From NCBI GenBank assembly GCA_903929765.1, contig CAIYVX010000003.1, positions 1-47,599 on the forward strand: a DNA stretch of 47,599 bases. Direction: 5' to 3'. The stretch comes from an uncultured Planctomycetia bacterium (lineage in GTDB: Bacteria > Planctomycetota > Phycisphaerae > FEN-1346 > JAACEH01). Positions 8,628 through 19,335 of the stretch are shown here, piece after piece. How positions within the stretch are numbered: position 1 is the stretch's first letter; each line of letters begins with the position of its first letter. The notes under the pieces were generated by a model. That model did no database searches. It was not told the origin of the DNA and saw only the letters and a program-made list of their open reading frames with translations. Both the position numbers and the translations under genes were made by a program.

Positions 8628-9671
8628 TCAGCACCTGACCGGGCGCCCCAGTTCGATCGACTCATAAACTTTAAGAACGAGCGCCAGGGAAGCGCGCCCC
8701 TCCGGGCCGCTGGTCAGCGGCGCGGTCCGCTTAGCGATGCAATTAAAGAAATGAGTATACATTTCCTGATGTTGCCAGGGATCGGAAAAAGGGATATGCT
8801 CCACGCTTTGGCCAAACTCGTGGCCGACCGACAAGCCGTCATTAAAAGTCGCGATGTCGCCACGCGTGCCGAAGACCTCCCACTCGCCACATTTCACCAC
8901 GGCGCCATGTCTGGCCCAATTACAGGTGAAGTTTACCACCAGGCCCGTCTCGAAGCGAAACGAAATGGACGTCGCCGCCTCGGCTTCCAGGCGTTGCGGA
9001 TCCTTGACGCCGTAGGCGAAGACTTCCACCGGTTCGCCAAAAAGCCAGCGCATGAGGTCAAGATTGTGTACGCCCGAACCCATGACGCAACCGCCTCCGA
9101 CGGATTGTTTGGAACGCCAAGCCGCGCCGGCCGGCGGATTGAAATTCTGGTCATGACGGGTGGCCGCGTAGATAGGCTTTCCGATCGCCCCTGTGGTTAC
9201 TTGCTCACGCAATTTTTTTAAGAGAGGGAAAAAGCGTTGGTTGTGGGCGATCATCAGGGTCACCTGGTTTTCCCTGGCGGCCTGGATGATCTGATCCGCC
9301 TCCGCCAGCGTGCGGGCGATGGGTTTGTCGAGCAGGATGTGTTTCTTGTTGCGGGCCGCTTCCACACTCACGGGTGCATGCAGATGATGCGGCAGACTGA
9401 TGGCCACCGCGTCAATTTCAGGATCGTTCAAAACCTCATGATAATCGGAGCATACCTTGCAGGTGGCGGGCAGGGCACATTCCTTCCGCAGGCGCTCCAT
9501 CGCGTCTGGGCTTTGGTCGCAGACCAGTTTCAAATGAAACCGCTCCGGATCATCGAGAAAACCCTTGATATGAAAGCGGCCATACCCGCCGCCGATCACC
9601 GCCACCGTCAGCTTGGAGGCGGGAAGGGGCGAGGTTCTGTCTTTTCCGCCCGTCGGACTTTTGCTGCTCAT
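8628..9671 (-). CDS. Gfo/Idh/MocA-family NAD(P)-dependent oxidoreductase
   Basis: The 347-residue protein carries the family hallmarks: an N-terminal Rossmann fold with GGGYGR (residues 27-32), the LDKP active-site signature (D115-K116-P117, a variant of EKP), and the C-terminal beta-sheet domain with a GSGVHNLDLMRWLFG motif. These enzymes oxidise or isomerise sugars, inositols and related polyols. The ATG at 9671 has an AAAGGA ribosome site; a longer frame from a GTG at 9722 exists, but its extra residues are not family-like. A TATTAT hexamer upstream may be its -10 box. It is the first gene of a two-gene unit with the MDR dehydrogenase. Confidence 0.88.
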   Translation of the reverse strand: MSSKSPTGGKDRTSPLPASKLTVAVIGGGYGRFHIKGFLDDPERFHLKLVCDQSPDAMERLRKECALPATCKVCSDYHEVLNDPEIDAVAISLPHHLHAPVSVEAARNKKHILLDKPIARTLAEADQIIQAARENQVTLMIAHNQRFFPLLKKLREQVTTGAIGKPIYAATRHDQNFNPPAGAAWRSKQSVGGGCVMGSGVHNLDLMRWLFGEPVEVFAYGVKDPQRLEAEAATSISFRFETGLVVNFTCNWARHGAVVKCGEWEVFGTRGDIATFNDGLSVGHEFGQSVEHIPFSDPWQHQEMYTHFFNCIAKRTAPLTSGPEGRASLALVLKVYESIELGRPVRC

Positions 9672-9823
9672 ACCATTGGATCCTTTCAGTTTCTCTAATT
9701 TTGATTCATCGCCATAATACACAACCTGGGCCGTAAGGCCACGCGGCCACCCCTCCGCGGTTGGGGCGAGGGTTAATGTAACACGGCGGGGCGGGAGCGG
9801 TCAAGAGAGACGGGGGTCAGGCG

Positions 9824-10531
9824 TCAGGCGACGGGGAGGCGCGGGGATTTGAAGAGGTCGAGGAGTTGCCAGAGCGAGGCGACGGAGCGGACGTCGGGGT
9901 GGAGGCGGAGCTGGAGGGGGTCGAAGAGGACGGGGGTGAGGCCGACGCGCGAGGCGCCCCAGATGTCGACGTCGTAGAGGTCGCCGACGTAGGCGGCGGA
10001 GGCGGCGACGAGGCCGAGGCGGTCGAGGGGGAGAAGAAAGGCGGCGTTCGAGGGTTTGGAGAAGCCGAGGGTTTCGGAGGCGAAGACGGCTTCGAGATAT
10101 TCGTCGAGACCGAGGAGGGCGAGGGAGTCGGGGAGGTCGCAGGCCCAGTTGCTGACGACGGCGAGGCGGTAGCCGCGTCGCTTGAGTTCGGCGAGGACTT
10201 CCTTGGCTCCGTCGATGCAGACCATGCGCCGGGCTTCGGGGCGGTCGTAGAGGACTTCGTCGAGGGCTTGCTGGAGCCGGGACTGGGAGAGGCCGAATTC
10301 TTTGGCGAGGTAGGCGTTGAGTCCGGGGGCGGCGCCGGGCCGGGCGGTGACGGCGGACTGGCGTTCCTGGACCATGCGGTGGATGGCGGTTTCGTAGGCG
10401 ACGACCATGTCTCGCAGCGGCATAGGGTGGCGGGTGAGTTGGAGGGCGAGGGCGTAGAAGTCCCACCAGGGCATGGCGCCCTGGACGAGGGTGCCGCCGG
10501 CGTCGAAGAGAATGGCGGAGATGGAGGGCAT
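9824..10531 (-). CDS. HAD-superfamily hydrolase
   Basis: The 235-residue protein has the four HAD motifs: motif I FDAGGTL (nucleophile D10), motif II VVSNWA, motif III lysine in GFSKPS, and motif IV VGDLYDVDIWGA. A helical cap lies between motifs I and II, as in subclass IA. In motif I the usual second Asp (D+2) is Gly, which often goes with altered acid/base catalysis, so a simple phosphatase role is uncertain. I chose the ATG at 10531; a TTG at 10540 is also possible. Neither has a clear ribosome site, and the upstream sequence is an A-rich heptad repeat. Third codon positions are mostly C, matching the strand skew of this region. Confidence 0.85.
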   Translation of the reverse strand: MPSISAILFDAGGTLVQGAMPWWDFYALALQLTRHPMPLRDMVVAYETAIHRMVQERQSAVTARPGAAPGLNAYLAKEFGLSQSRLQQALDEVLYDRPEARRMVCIDGAKEVLAELKRRGYRLAVVSNWACDLPDSLALLGLDEYLEAVFASETLGFSKPSNAAFLLPLDRLGLVAASAAYVGDLYDVDIWGASRVGLTPVLFDPLQLRLHPDVRSVASLWQLLDLFKSPRLPVA

Positions 10532-10540
10532 AACGGACAA

Positions 10541-10720
10541 TTCAAAATTAAAAATTAAAAGTTAAAAATTAACGGCAACAACAAGCGGCAAGACTATAAG
10601 TTGGCTGGTGATTTGGAGGCAACAGGTGCACCCTCACCCGGCCTTTCAGGCCACCCTCTCCCGTCAAGGGAGAGGGGTGAAAAAGCAACGGCAAAAACAG
10701 CGACGGCAAAGGGCATTTTA
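10541..10720 (+). repeat. Intergenic repeat cluster: heptad A-tract, CCCTCACCC palindrome, linkers
   Basis: An A-rich tract with a 7-nt period (10541-10571) is followed by an AACGGCAACAACAAGCGGCAAG linker-type stretch. Then comes an AACAGGTGCACC...GGGGTGA palindrome unit (10621-10680) with arms CTCTCCC and GGGAGAG, and a further GCAACGGC-type linker. All modules read in the plus orientation, although both neighbouring genes are on the minus strand. Confidence 0.85.
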
Positions 10721-10752
10721 CGATGGCGCGGGCAAGCACGCAACATTTATGG

Positions 10753-12672
10753 TTACGGTTTGGCGGCCGGGGCGGCGCTGGTGGAGCTGGTGGCGGATAG
10801 GGCGGAGGAAGGTGGAAGCGGTTTTGGTGCGCGGTCGCGGGGGAGGGAGGTGATCCAGGTGAGACTGGAGAGGAGGTCGTCGAATTTTTTGGCGGCGGCG
10901 GGATGGAAGGGCCAGGGGTCGCGCGAGGCGATGAGGTAGGCGAGATTGCCGCGGAGGACGACGGCGGCTTTGAAGTTGAAGTCGCGTCCGGCGGCGCGAC
11001 CGGCGCCCTGCCAGAGGGCGGCGGGAAGGTGGTCGAGGGAGGAGGTGGTGGAGGCGACGTCGTGGAGGGAGTCGAAGGGGGCGGCCCAGAAGTTCTGGTA
11101 GATTTTTTCGGCGGCGGCGGGAGTGGCGGCGGAGGAGGAGAGGGCGAAGGCGAAGAGGTAGAAGGCCGGTCCGCCGGTGAGGTCGGAGAGGACGAGGGCG
11201 CGGCCGTCAGCGGCGGCGACGGGAAGAGCGGGGTAAGGGGGGACGGTTAATTTGTAGCCATAAGTTTCGGAGGAGAAGGTGTTGGAGACGAGTCCGGGGA
11301 GTTGGTTTTCCCATTGGACGGGGCCGTCGAGCTTGAGAGCGGCGCCTTCGACGGAGTCGGTTTCAGAGATCGTGAGGTTGTAGTTGCGGCCGTCGGAGTG
11401 GATGAGGAGGCCGTTGGGGAGAAAGACGTGGGCGGCAGCCATGAGGCCGGACTGTTCTTCGACGAGGTAAGTTTGGCTGATGAGTCCATTACCCTTTTCG
11501 AGTTTCATTTCCTGGGCGGCGGTGGCGCGGGCGTCGCGGCGGGACTGGAAGGCGCCGGAGTTTTCGTCGATGATGGAGCGGCGCAGGGGTTGGCCGGCTT
11601 CGAGGTTCTGCTTGCCGACCCAGAGCAGGAAAGCGCCGGCGAAGGTGGGATGGCCGGTGACGGGGAGGGAGAAGGAACGGGTTTCGCTGCCGGAAGCGGC
11701 GGTGACGGAGAGCTTGTCGTCGGCGATTTGGCCGGAGAGGGATTCGAGGGCGGCGCCGTGGCGGCGCGTGGTGGTGAAGCGGAGGGCGTTGTAATCCTTG
11801 TCCATAAACATGATGGATTCGGAGAGGACGGAGGGGCGGGTCTCGGCGAGGGCGGCTTTGAGGAAGCGGCGGGATTCGAGGCGGAAAGCGGCGGGGGTGG
11901 GGCCGTCGATCTGGTAGAGGGCCTGGTTGAGGTAGCCGATTTTGTTTTCTTCGGAGGTAATCAGGTACCAGCCGGAGGAGAGGAGCTTGCCGGCGGGCTT
12001 TTCGAGCGCGGGCGGGGTGAGAGCGGGGGGGAGGCCGGAGGGGATGGCGGCGGGGGAGGCGGAGGCGCTGGTGGCGGAGACGGAGTTGCGGATCAGCAGC
12101 TTTGCCTCTCCTGCGGGCGCATCTTGGTATAGTTCGGCGGGTCCGGTACTCAGTTTTGCCCCTGTCAATTCGTAGAGCTTCGCAAACTCGTCCGGAGGCT
12201 TAAGGCGGTTGTAGAAAAGTGTGATGACCTTCCCGTTCTCCATGACGGTGACCAAAAGAAGGTTCTGCAATTCGGCTTCTTCAATCGGAGTCGGCATCTG
12301 CGTTATCAAATCCTTAATCTTGCCGGCTTGTACGGGAGTTATCTCGCTCGTATGGATTGCCTGCTCTGCCCAATTGTGGACCGACCTCACGGTAAGAACC
12401 TGGTTGTTGTTCAGGTTTGCGTCGCATTTCATGGCCACTCCGGCACTTCCATGTAGAAACCAGGTCATGCGGATTTCGTCGGGTAAAACTCCTTGTTGCC
12501 AGTCAACCACTGCCTTAATACCCGGGAAAATCTTCGCGGCATAGTCCAAGACTACGGCGCGGGCGGGGGCGGCGCTGGTGGCGGAGGATTCGGCGGCGAA
12601 TGCCGGAGTTGCGGCGAGAAGGGGGAGAAGGAGGAGGGCGGCCAGGGCGGCGCGGAGAGTGGTGAGCCTCAA
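10753..12672 (-). CDS. Exported protein of unknown function, compositionally mosaic
   Basis: I do not recognise the family. From the TTG at 12672 the 639-residue product starts with a signal peptide (MRLTTLRAALAALLLLPLL, then ATPAFAAE). Residues about 40-190 form a mixed alpha/beta segment. A Ser/Ala/Pro-rich linker (about 195-230) leads to a large beta-rich region with a SGWYLITSEENKIGY motif near its start. DNA for about 12085-12550 lacks the extreme G skew seen in the rest of the gene. The frame stays open upstream to an ATG at 12915 that overlaps the ligA stop (ATGA), but those 81 codons consist entirely of intergenic repeat modules, so I regard them as unlikely to be functional protein. 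The Ala/Pro-rich C-terminal tail is low complexity. Start uncertain, coding call firm. Confidence 0.7.
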   Translation of the reverse strand: MRLTTLRAALAALLLLPLLAATPAFAAESSATSAAPARAVVLDYAAKIFPGIKAVVDWQQGVLPDEIRMTWFLHGSAGVAMKCDANLNNNQVLTVRSVHNWAEQAIHTSEITPVQAGKIKDLITQMPTPIEEAELQNLLLVTVMENGKVITLFYNRLKPPDEFAKLYELTGAKLSTGPAELYQDAPAGEAKLLIRNSVSATSASASPAAIPSGLPPALTPPALEKPAGKLLSSGWYLITSEENKIGYLNQALYQIDGPTPAAFRLESRRFLKAALAETRPSVLSESIMFMDKDYNALRFTTTRRHGAALESLSGQIADDKLSVTAASGSETRSFSLPVTGHPTFAGAFLLWVGKQNLEAGQPLRRSIIDENSGAFQSRRDARATAAQEMKLEKGNGLISQTYLVEEQSGLMAAAHVFLPNGLLIHSDGRNYNLTISETDSVEGAALKLDGPVQWENQLPGLVSNTFSSETYGYKLTVPPYPALPVAAADGRALVLSDLTGGPAFYLFAFALSSSAATPAAAEKIYQNFWAAPFDSLHDVASTTSSLDHLPAALWQGAGRAAGRDFNFKAAVVLRGNLAYLIASRDPWPFHPAAAKKFDDLLSSLTWITSLPRDRAPKPLPPSSALSATSSTSAAPAAKP

Positions 12673-12909
12673 CCCCTCACCCGGCCCGTTGGGCCACCCT
12701 CTCCCGAGGGAGAGGGGTGAAGCGGCAGAAGAAGAAACAGAAAAAGAAACGGCGCGGGCGACATGTATGTCGCCCCTACGAGAAGAAGAAGCAACAGAAG
12801 AAGAAACGGCGTCCCCCAGCAATGCTGGGGGCTTCATAAGAAGAAGCAACGGCAGGGCAGAGATAAACTCTGCCCCTACGAAAGAAGAAGAAGAAAAAGA
12901 AGAAGCGGT
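12673..12909 (+). repeat. Repeat cluster between ligA and the exported protein gene
   Basis: The cluster contains a CCCTCACCC palindrome (12671-12720), a GGGCGACAT...CCCTACGA hairpin (12746-12772), a CCCCCAGC...GCTGGGGG hairpin followed by CTTCA (12810-12836), and a GGGCAGAG...CTCTGCCCCTACGAA hairpin (12854-12882). They are separated by GAAGAAGAAAC-type linkers. All are in plus orientation while the flanking genes are minus. The minus frame happens to be open through the cluster. Confidence 0.85.
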
Positions 12910-12911
12910 GG

Positions 12912-14986
<2,075 letters not shown>

Positions 14987-14999
14987 CGGGGCGGAAACG

Positions 15000-15110
15000 G
15001 AAGAAACGGCGAATATCGAATAACCAACACTCAATATCCAATCATGAAGTCAGAGGAAGAAGAAGAAACGGCAAAGGCAAGAGGAGGTCGGGCCGGAAGT
15101 CCGACCTACC
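15000..15110 (+). repeat. Heptad repeat type B plus linker and GTCGGGCC hairpin
   Basis: After a GAAGAAACGGC linker, 15011-15053 holds a 7-nt-period tract (GAATATC, GAATAAC, CAACACT, CAATATC, CAATCAT, GAAGT), almost identical to 18077-18119. A GAAGAAGAAGAAACGGC linker and a GGTCGGGCC...GTCCGACCTAC hairpin (15085-15108) follow. Flanking genes are on the minus strand, yet the modules read on plus. Confidence 0.85.
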
Positions 15111-15112
15111 CG

Positions 15113-16687
15113 CTACTGCTCCAGGAGTTGCCATTGGAGCCGCACGCGCCAAGGCTTTTCCCAAGTGGCGATCTCGGCTACGCTGGCGATGCCGAACCGG
15201 CCGTCAGCCGTCTTGAAGCTCCAGGATTCATAGCGATCACTGGTCACCCACCTGGCCGCTTGCTTGCCCACCGGCGTGGCCAGCCACGCCTCTACATCAT
15301 TCTCTCCCCGGTCCCCGCGGCCTAAGCTTATGATCTGGTCCAAGGACAAGCCGAAACCTTCCAGCCGCACCTCTTTCTCGCCTTCCTCTTCCAAGTCGAT
15401 CCGGCAAACGGCGTCCACCCCGGTCCTGGCGAGCCACTCGGCCAGGGCCTTCTGGGCGTCGGTTCCGCTGGTGGGGGGAATCGCGTAGCACTGGCCCGTT
15501 TCGAAATTCACCGCACACGGCCGGCCCGAACCATAGGCGTACAGGTCGGCTTGCATCACCGGCCCCAATTTCCGGTGCGGGTCGGCATCCTCCACATCCG
15601 AAGCGTCACCTGGCAGCATGTGACGCCCTGCGGTCTGACCCACGCTACGGAGGGCGGCCAGGTCCTCGAACAGGTCTCGTTGTCCGAGCGTCCAACTCTC
15701 CGCGAGAGCCAAAATCTGCCTGGCCCGCTCCACCGAGGCACTTTTGGGATAGGCTTTCAGAATGTGTTCGGAATGGGCCACCGCTTCGGCCTTGTGATGC
15801 TCCGACAAGTACCAGTTCGCCAGCCGCAACTCGGCCTCGGCCGTTAAGTGCGACGAGTGATAAGCCTTCTGAAAAGGCTCAATTTCCACGCGGATGGTGT
15901 TGTGGCCGTCGCGATAGCTTTTCTCTTCCATGAGGGCCAACTGCGCATACGGCGCGAACAGGCCGGCCGGGTACTTCTTCACCACTTGCTCCATGAGGAG
16001 TTTACGGGCCGGATCGTATCTGCAGTCCCAGACGTGTGGCCAATACACGCCGCTTTCTTTCTCGTAGGCGAATAGGCCTGCCTTGGGCTTGTCGCCGCTA
16101 ACCAACTTCAAGGCCGCCATGTCGAAGTCGTTCTCCAGCGGCTTGACTTTCACCGTCAGGCGATTCGACTCGATCGTCCCGCCCCAGCAGGGCCGATCTG
16201 TTGGACCGCCGAACACCGGCGAGTATTTGTCCTCGGACGCGAACGCGGCCTGAAAGGTTACTTCGGCGGCCTCTGCGGTAGGCAATTCTACGAGTGAGAG
16301 GCGGACCAGCCGGTAGAGGTTTTCGCCCTGGCCCAGCGTGACGGCGCGCTGGCCGCTGTAGTCGAGGTCGGACGAAAATGGCTGATCCTCGGTGGTGTGC
16401 GAGCCGCGAGAGATTCTTAGCGTCAGAGTGGGAAAGGGTATACCGAACCAGTCGCTTTGCACGACCACGGGCTGGTCAGACCGGTTCGTGACTCTGACCT
16501 GGAGAAGGATCGGTTCGCCGACGAACAGTTCTGTGGTCTCGGTCGACAAGGTGATATCGAGTGCCGGCTTAGTCGCGGAGGCTGTCGTCACCGCGGGGCC
16601 AGCCGCGGGCCGCGAACAACCCAACAGCGTCGCCATGGCGATCAGCAAGGCGAACATAAGCCCGGCGGCGGCCATTCGTTTCAGCAT
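15113..16687 (-). CDS. Lipoprotein with helical-repeat (TPR-like) region
   Basis: The 524-residue product starts at the ATG at 16687, 8 nt after an AAAGGAG ribosome site; an upstream frame to 16744 lacks one. The signal sequence ends in a lipobox (ATLLGCS), so the protein is probably lipid-anchored in the envelope. Residues about 40-190 look like a beta-sandwich (LFVGEPILLQVRVTN), and about 200-340 a TPR-like helical stretch (ANWYLSEHHKAEAVAHSEH). The C-terminal third is of unknown type. I do not recognise the family. Unlike its neighbours, the DNA has a balanced G/C distribution and ordinary codon choice, which suggests later acquisition or stronger constraint. Confidence 0.82.
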   Translation of the reverse strand: MLKRMAAAGLMFALLIAMATLLGCSRPAAGPAVTTASATKPALDITLSTETTELFVGEPILLQVRVTNRSDQPVVVQSDWFGIPFPTLTLRISRGSHTTEDQPFSSDLDYSGQRAVTLGQGENLYRLVRLSLVELPTAEAAEVTFQAAFASEDKYSPVFGGPTDRPCWGGTIESNRLTVKVKPLENDFDMAALKLVSGDKPKAGLFAYEKESGVYWPHVWDCRYDPARKLLMEQVVKKYPAGLFAPYAQLALMEEKSYRDGHNTIRVEIEPFQKAYHSSHLTAEAELRLANWYLSEHHKAEAVAHSEHILKAYPKSASVERARQILALAESWTLGQRDLFEDLAALRSVGQTAGRHMLPGDASDVEDADPHRKLGPVMQADLYAYGSGRPCAVNFETGQCYAIPPTSGTDAQKALAEWLARTGVDAVCRIDLEEEGEKEVRLEGFGLSLDQIISLGRGDRGENDVEAWLATPVGKQAARWVTSDRYESWSFKTADGRFGIASVAEIATWEKPWRVRLQWQLLEQ

Positions 16688-17144
16688 GTGGCGTTCTCCT
16701 TTCGGGACTTCAAGCGGGAACGGTTTGGCGATTGCTCTCACCATATCTAACTGTTAGACGCCTGGCCAGGGAAAAGGTTTTCTGGAAAGCGGGATGGCGC
16801 TGTCGCCCCTGCGGGGCTAAGAAAAAGAAGAAGAAAAGAAAGGGCGCGCGGAGGCGAGGACCGGGGGCTGACGCCGCCCGGCTAAAAACTTTCGCTGCTT
16901 CGCGGCTGGGAAAGAGCGTGGCGAGACCCATCGGCGGGATGGAGAGTTAAAAGCAAAGGAAGAAGAAACGGCATCCAGTTCGAGCGTCTTCATTTCATGG
17001 CCACGCTGCGCGTGGACCATGCCACCCACGGTTGGGGTTGGGCTAAGAAGAAGAAAAAGAAAAAGAAGAAGAAAAAGAAGAAGAAAAAGAAGAAGAAACA
17101 GCATCCCCCAGCAGTGCTGGGGGCTTCAACAGCAAAAGAAGAAA
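16688..17144 (+). repeat. Large repeat-filled intergenic region with GAA-rich tract
   Basis: This 457-bp gap carries short GC-rich inverted repeats (a GCCCCTGCGGGGC hairpin near 16807), a CATGGCCACGC...GCGTGGACCATGCCACC hairpin (16996-17025), an almost pure purine GAA/AAG trinucleotide tract (17044-17100), and a CCCCCAGC...GCTGGGGG hairpin followed by CTTCAA (17103-17131). No gene is supported; long open frames here are products of the tri-nucleotide repeats. Confidence 0.8.
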
Positions 17145-18005
17145 CTACCGCGCGGCGAGACGTTGGCGGATTTGGAGGACGGCTTGGTAGGGGACGCGGA
17201 GGGGGCCGCGGCCGACGCCGATGCGGACGGTCTGGCGGAGGTGGCCGTGGAAGTCGGTTCCGCCGACGAGGATGAGGCCGAGGTCGCGGGCGATGGATTC
17301 GTAGGCGCGGACGTGTTCGAGGCAATGGTCGGGGTGGTAAACTTCGAGGGCTTCGAGGCCCACGGATTGGAGATCGGCGGCGATGCGGCGGACTTCGTCG
17401 TAGGGGCGGCGCAGTTGGCCGGGGTGGGCGAGGGCGGCGAGACCGCCGGCAGAGCGGATGGCGCGGATGGCGTCGGTGGCGGAGGCTCGGCGGCGCTCGA
17501 CGTAGGCGGGAGCGCCGCGGCCGAGGAACCGTTTGAAGACTTCGTCGGAGGTGCGAGCGAAGCCGGCTTCGACGAGGCACTGGGCGATGTGGGGTCGGCC
17601 GACGCTTTCGCCGGCGGCTTTGGCGCGAACGGCGGCGTAGGGGATGGACATGCCCATTTGGGCGAGGCGGGCGAGGATACGGGGGTTGCGCTCGTCGCGG
17701 TTGCGTTGGTATTGTTGGAGGGCGGCGCGGAGGTCGGGGTGGTCGGGGTCGAAGCCGTAGCCGAGGATGTGCATGGTGCCGAGGGGGAATTCGACGCTGA
17801 CTTCGACGCCGGTGAGGAGTTCGATGTTGTGGCGTCGGGCGGCCGCGGCGGCTTCGGGGAGACCGGCGACGGTGTCGTGGTCGGTGATGGCGAGAGCGGC
17901 GAGGGGGACTTCGGCGGCAAGGCGGACGGTTTCGGCGGGCGGGTAGAGGCCGTCGCTGGCGGTGGTGTGGATGTGGAGGTCGACGAGGTCGGTGGGCAAG
18001 GGCAC
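17145..18005 (-). CDS. PHP-domain phosphoesterase (TrpH/YciV type)
   Basis: The 286-residue protein carries the PHP metal-binding motifs in order: DLHIHTTASDG (H11, H13, D18), ITDHDT, GVEVS, LAHPG and GGTDFHG. The closest functional group is the TrpH/YciV family, which dephosphorylates 3',5'-nucleotides or trims RNA 5' ends. I chose the GTG at 18005, which has a CAGGAG ribosome site 7 nt upstream. The frame extends to 18104, but that upstream part is a heptad repeat of type B and is unlikely to be translated. Third positions are strongly C-biased on the coding strand, consistent with regional skew. Confidence 0.9.
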   Translation of the reverse strand: MPLPTDLVDLHIHTTASDGLYPPAETVRLAAEVPLAALAITDHDTVAGLPEAAAAARRHNIELLTGVEVSVEFPLGTMHILGYGFDPDHPDLRAALQQYQRNRDERNPRILARLAQMGMSIPYAAVRAKAAGESVGRPHIAQCLVEAGFARTSDEVFKRFLGRGAPAYVERRRASATDAIRAIRSAGGLAALAHPGQLRRPYDEVRRIAADLQSVGLEALEVYHPDHCLEHVRAYESIARDLGLILVGGTDFHGHLRQTVRIGVGRGPLRVPYQAVLQIRQRLAAR

Positions 18006-18067
18006 GGGGCGGCTCCTGGCAAAAGATAAGATTGAACCTATGCTATCCGCGTTGACTGGAGCGGGCG

Positions 18068-18122
18068 AGCGAAAAACGGCGAATATCCAATAACCAACAC
18101 TCAATATCCAATCATGAAGTGA
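18068..18122 (+). repeat. Heptad repeat type B, second copy
   Basis: An AAAACGGC lead-in is followed by heptads GAATATC, CAATAAC, CAACACT, CAATATC, CAATCAT and GAAGT. It matches 15011-15053 at all but one or two positions. It lies upstream of the PHP gene (minus), producing a false N-terminal extension there. Confidence 0.85.
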
Positions 18123-18199
18123 AAAAAGCCTGGTTCGGGAGATTGATACTCTGAACTTGTTGCAGGGTAATATGAGGCGTCAAGACGCAACAAAGCACA

Positions 18200-18243
18200 C
18201 ACTTTGGCCCCGGTGAAGCCGGGGCTTCAAAGTGTGGCACCCG
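18200..18243 (+). repeat. CACTTTGG...CAAAGTGTGGCACCCGG hairpin
   Basis: A nested inverted repeat has an outer stem CACTTTG/CAAAGTG and an inner stem GCCCCGG/CCGGGGC, followed by the constant flank TGGCACCCGG. It ends just before the stop codon of the ThiF-like gene (minus). The same element occurs at 23743-23789, and a stem variant at 41388-41435. Confidence 0.85.
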
Positions 18244-18247
18244 GATT

Positions 18248-19306
18248 TCAGATGGCGACGTAGTCGTTGTAGAGGCGGCGGGCGGTGGGGAGGTGGGTGA
18301 GGCCCTGGATGATGGCGCGACCGTCGTCGAAGACGGTGAAGCGGCAGCCTTCGGCGCTGAAGCGGACGAGGAATTCGTTGACGAGGTTGGGGCCGGGGGC
18401 GGCGCGGGGATCGGCGGGGGCGCGGGCGAGGAGCCGGGCGAGGTCGGGCGGGGCGGCGCCGGGAGCGGGGAGGATCTGGACGCCGTCGCGTCCGGCGAGG
18501 ACTTCGGGGGGTTCGAGGGCGGCGTCGAGATAGTCGAAGCGGCGCTGTTCGCAGGTGCGGCAGTGGCCCCGGCCGCGCACCTTTTCGATTTTGCGATAGT
18601 TGAAGGTTCCGGCCCAGAGGTCGAAATCGACGAGACGGCGTTCGAGGCATTTGATATTGCCGGATAGGAATTTGAGGGCTTCGGCGCACTGGAGGGCGGC
18701 GACGACGTGGACGGTGGAGGCGAGGACGCCTTGCTGGTCGCAGGAGGGGACGGCCCCGGGCGGGGGCAGGTCGCCGAGGACGCAGCGGAGGCAGGGGGAG
18801 AGGCCGGGGCGGACGACGAGCATCATGCCGTGGGCGGCGAGGGCGGAACCGAAGATCCAGGGCTGGGCGTGTTTGACGGCGGCGTCGTTGAGGAGGTAGC
18901 GGGTGGCGAAGTTGTCGGTGCCGTCGATGACGAGATCGACGTCGGCGATGAGGGACTGGATGTTGGCGGCAGAGACCTGGGTGATGAGGGGTTCGATTTG
19001 GCAGGCGGAGTTGATGCGGGCGAGCTTGCGGGAGACGGCAATGACCTTGGGGAGGACTTGGGCGACGTCGGATTCGTCGAAGAGGGATTGGCGTGGGAGG
19101 TTGGAATAGTCGACGAAGTCGCGGTCGATGAGGCGGAGGCGGCCGAGGCCGGCGCGGGCGAGGATTTCGGCGCTGACGGAGCCGAGGGCGCCGCAACCGA
19201 GGACGGCGACGCGGGCGGCGAGGAGTCGCTCCTGGCCGGTGACGCCGAGGCCGTCGAAACGGAGCTGGCGGCTGTAGCGTTCGAGTTGGTCGGAAGAGAG
19301 GGACAT
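18248..19306 (-). CDS. ThiF/MoeB/HesA-family E1-like adenylyltransferase
   Basis: The 352-residue protein has the E1-like fold: a Rossmann loop VLGCGALGS (residues 35-43), the acidic LIDRDFVDYSNLPRQ segment binding ATP and Mg, a DGTDN motif, two CXXC pairs (CLRC and CRTC) for structural zinc, and a downstream SCDQQGVL region that may hold the catalytic cysteine. Such enzymes adenylate the C terminus of a ubiquitin-like sulfur carrier (ThiS or MoaD) for thiamine or molybdopterin synthesis. No sulfur-carrier gene is seen nearby, so the partner is unknown. The ATG at 19306 follows TATAAT by six bases (leaderless). The open frame extends to 19486, but that part is repeat-derived. Confidence 0.9.
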   Translation of the reverse strand: MSLSSDQLERYSRQLRFDGLGVTGQERLLAARVAVLGCGALGSVSAEILARAGLGRLRLIDRDFVDYSNLPRQSLFDESDVAQVLPKVIAVSRKLARINSACQIEPLITQVSAANIQSLIADVDLVIDGTDNFATRYLLNDAAVKHAQPWIFGSALAAHGMMLVVRPGLSPCLRCVLGDLPPPGAVPSCDQQGVLASTVHVVAALQCAEALKFLSGNIKCLERRLVDFDLWAGTFNYRKIEKVRGRGHCRTCEQRRFDYLDAALEPPEVLAGRDGVQILPAPGAAPPDLARLLARAPADPRAAPGPNLVNEFLVRFSAEGCRFTVFDDGRAIIQGLTHLPTARRLYNDYVAI

Positions 19307-19318
19307 GGGGGTATTATA
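19307..19318 (-). promoter_or_regulatory. -10 box adjacent to the ThiF-like start codon (leaderless)
   Basis: A perfect TATAAT (19318-19313) is followed by ACCCCC and the ATG at 19306, as at ligA. The -35 match at 17 nt is poor. No Shine-Dalgarno is present. Confidence 0.6.
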
Positions 19319-19335
19319 CGGTGGGGTGGGTGGAG

